DNA of 64,000 bases. Origin: Sphingomonas folli. GTDB lineage: Bacteria; Pseudomonadota; Alphaproteobacteria; Sphingomonadales; Sphingomonadaceae. How positions within the stretch are numbered: the stretch's first letter is position 1; the number at the start of each line of letters is the position of its first letter. Below, piece after piece: positions 63,569-64,000 of the stretch. A program made the position numbers and the translations under genes. The DNA is taken from assembly GCF_019429525.1 (NCBI RefSeq), contig NZ_JAHXZL010000012.1:1-64000 (forward strand). Reading direction: 5' to 3'. The notes under the pieces are model-generated. The model saw nothing but the letters and a program-made list of their open reading frames with translations, was not told the origin of the DNA and did not search any database.

Positions 63569-64000
63569 ATGCGACGCATCGGAAAGTGCCTGCTCGGCGC
63601 TCTCGCCGTCACGGCGACGTCAGGGATCTCAGGAGCCGCGAGCCCCGCCGACGAACCGGTCCATCAGAGCTCGCCAGAGCGGCGTACCGTTCCGGAGAGA
63701 GACTGGGGACCGTGGCTGGGACCGTTCCGTACCCTGCTGGTGCCGAGTCTGATGCAGGATTTCGGCGAGCGGTATCTGTACGCCGACGCCAATCGCGTGC
63801 TCGGGCCGCCACGCACGGGCGAACGGAGGGTCGTCTTCCTAGGCGACTCGATAACCGACCGTTGGGATCTGGCACGCTCCTTCCCCGGGAAGCCGTACGT
63901 CAACCGCGGGATCGGCAGCCAGGTGACAAGCCAGCTGATCCTGCGCTTCCACCAGGACGTGATCGCGTTACGCCCAGCGGCAGTGGTGATCCTGGCCGGC
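63569..64000 (+). CDS. SGNH/GDSL hydrolase (3' end outside window)
   Basis: At least 144 residues, cut by the window edge. A signal peptide (CLLGALAVTATSGISGAAS) precedes the SGNH block I motif VVFLGDSITDRW with the nucleophile serine. VNRGIGSQVTS (block II Gly) and PAAVVILAG follow, where block III (GxND) should continue. The family removes acyl groups from sugars or lipids. GGGGAGAGGCGGA precedes the ATG. It is divergent from the TonB receptor, suggesting joint control. Confidence 0.88.
   Translation, partial: MRRIGKCLLGALAVTATSGISGAASPADEPVHQSSPERRTVPERDWGPWLGPFRTLLVPSLMQDFGERYLYADANRVLGPPRTGERRVVFLGDSITDRWDLARSFPGKPYVNRGIGSQVTSQLILRFHQDVIALRPAAVVILAG

Noticed and set aside
1..64000. CRISPR array, tRNA or rRNA genes, prophage
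   Set aside because: I saw no regularly spaced repeats, no tRNA-like cloverleaf and no cluster of phage structural genes on reading the window. A dedicated tRNA scan could still find one.

Overview
The window is GC-rich with strongly GC-biased third codon positions. The TonB-dependent receptor of the Xanthomonas/Caulobacter type, the small DUF1289, DUF6894 and SANT-like proteins and the MliC-like lipoproteins together suggest an alphaproteobacterium of the Sphingomonas group. I see no rRNA or tRNA genes, no replication genes and no intact insertion sequence. The density of metal-resistance genes, pseudogenes and tiny orphan genes fits a plasmid, chromid or genomic island, but the sequence alone does not decide this.

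Layout. (1) 1-3.4 kb: a beta-propeller/DUF305 pair, then a fluoride-resistance unit made of a fluoride riboswitch, a CLC-F type antiporter and a DUF190 protein. (2) 3.4-11 kb: accessory region with long non-coding stretches and small secreted or membrane proteins, including two Adhesin-E-like proteins, a zinc-ribbon/YbjQ protein and a zinc-ribbon membrane protein. (3) 11-29.7 kb: a large metal-homeostasis block. A CsoR/RcnR-type repressor diverges from an RcnA-type Ni/Co exporter. A long leftward series then carries a CDF exporter, a ZIP permease, DUF305, DedA, a P1B-4 ATPase with an SPC motif, a bestrophin, two MliC-like lipoproteins, an orphan fliE and a czcCBA efflux system. At its upstream end sits a MerR regulator whose promoter has the over-long 19-bp spacer. 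(4) 29.7-41.1 kb: a recombination-scarred segment. IS3 transposase debris lies on the left and a wrecked serine recombinase on the right. Between them are a chemoreceptor, small genes, a Hachiman anti-phage system (hamA/hamB) and a divergent DUF2971 gene. (5) 41.2-45.3 kb: a LuxR-HTH/DUF4019 protein and a cluster of DsbA-like, DsbB-like, DUF2946 and secreted proteins. (6) 45.6-49.5 kb: one 1322-residue protein joining an N-terminal NACHT/STAND-like ATPase, a long helical middle and a C-terminal PD-(D/E)XK nuclease. It is the best candidate here for an undescribed defence factor. (7) 49.5-58.3 kb: signalling genes (HisKA_2-type kinase, MHYT-GGDEF-EAL protein, single-domain receiver), an HU protein, a K+ channel with an RCK domain, and several tiny genes. 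(8) 58.5-64 kb: an esterase, a TonB-dependent receptor and a divergent SGNH hydrolase, probably a uptake-and-deacylation locus.

Working together, the metal genes cover entry (ZIP), cytoplasmic export (P1B-4, CDF, RcnA) and trans-envelope efflux (CzcCBA), with two metal-sensing regulators whose probable operators are visible. The defence genes form two separate loci about 6 kb apart.
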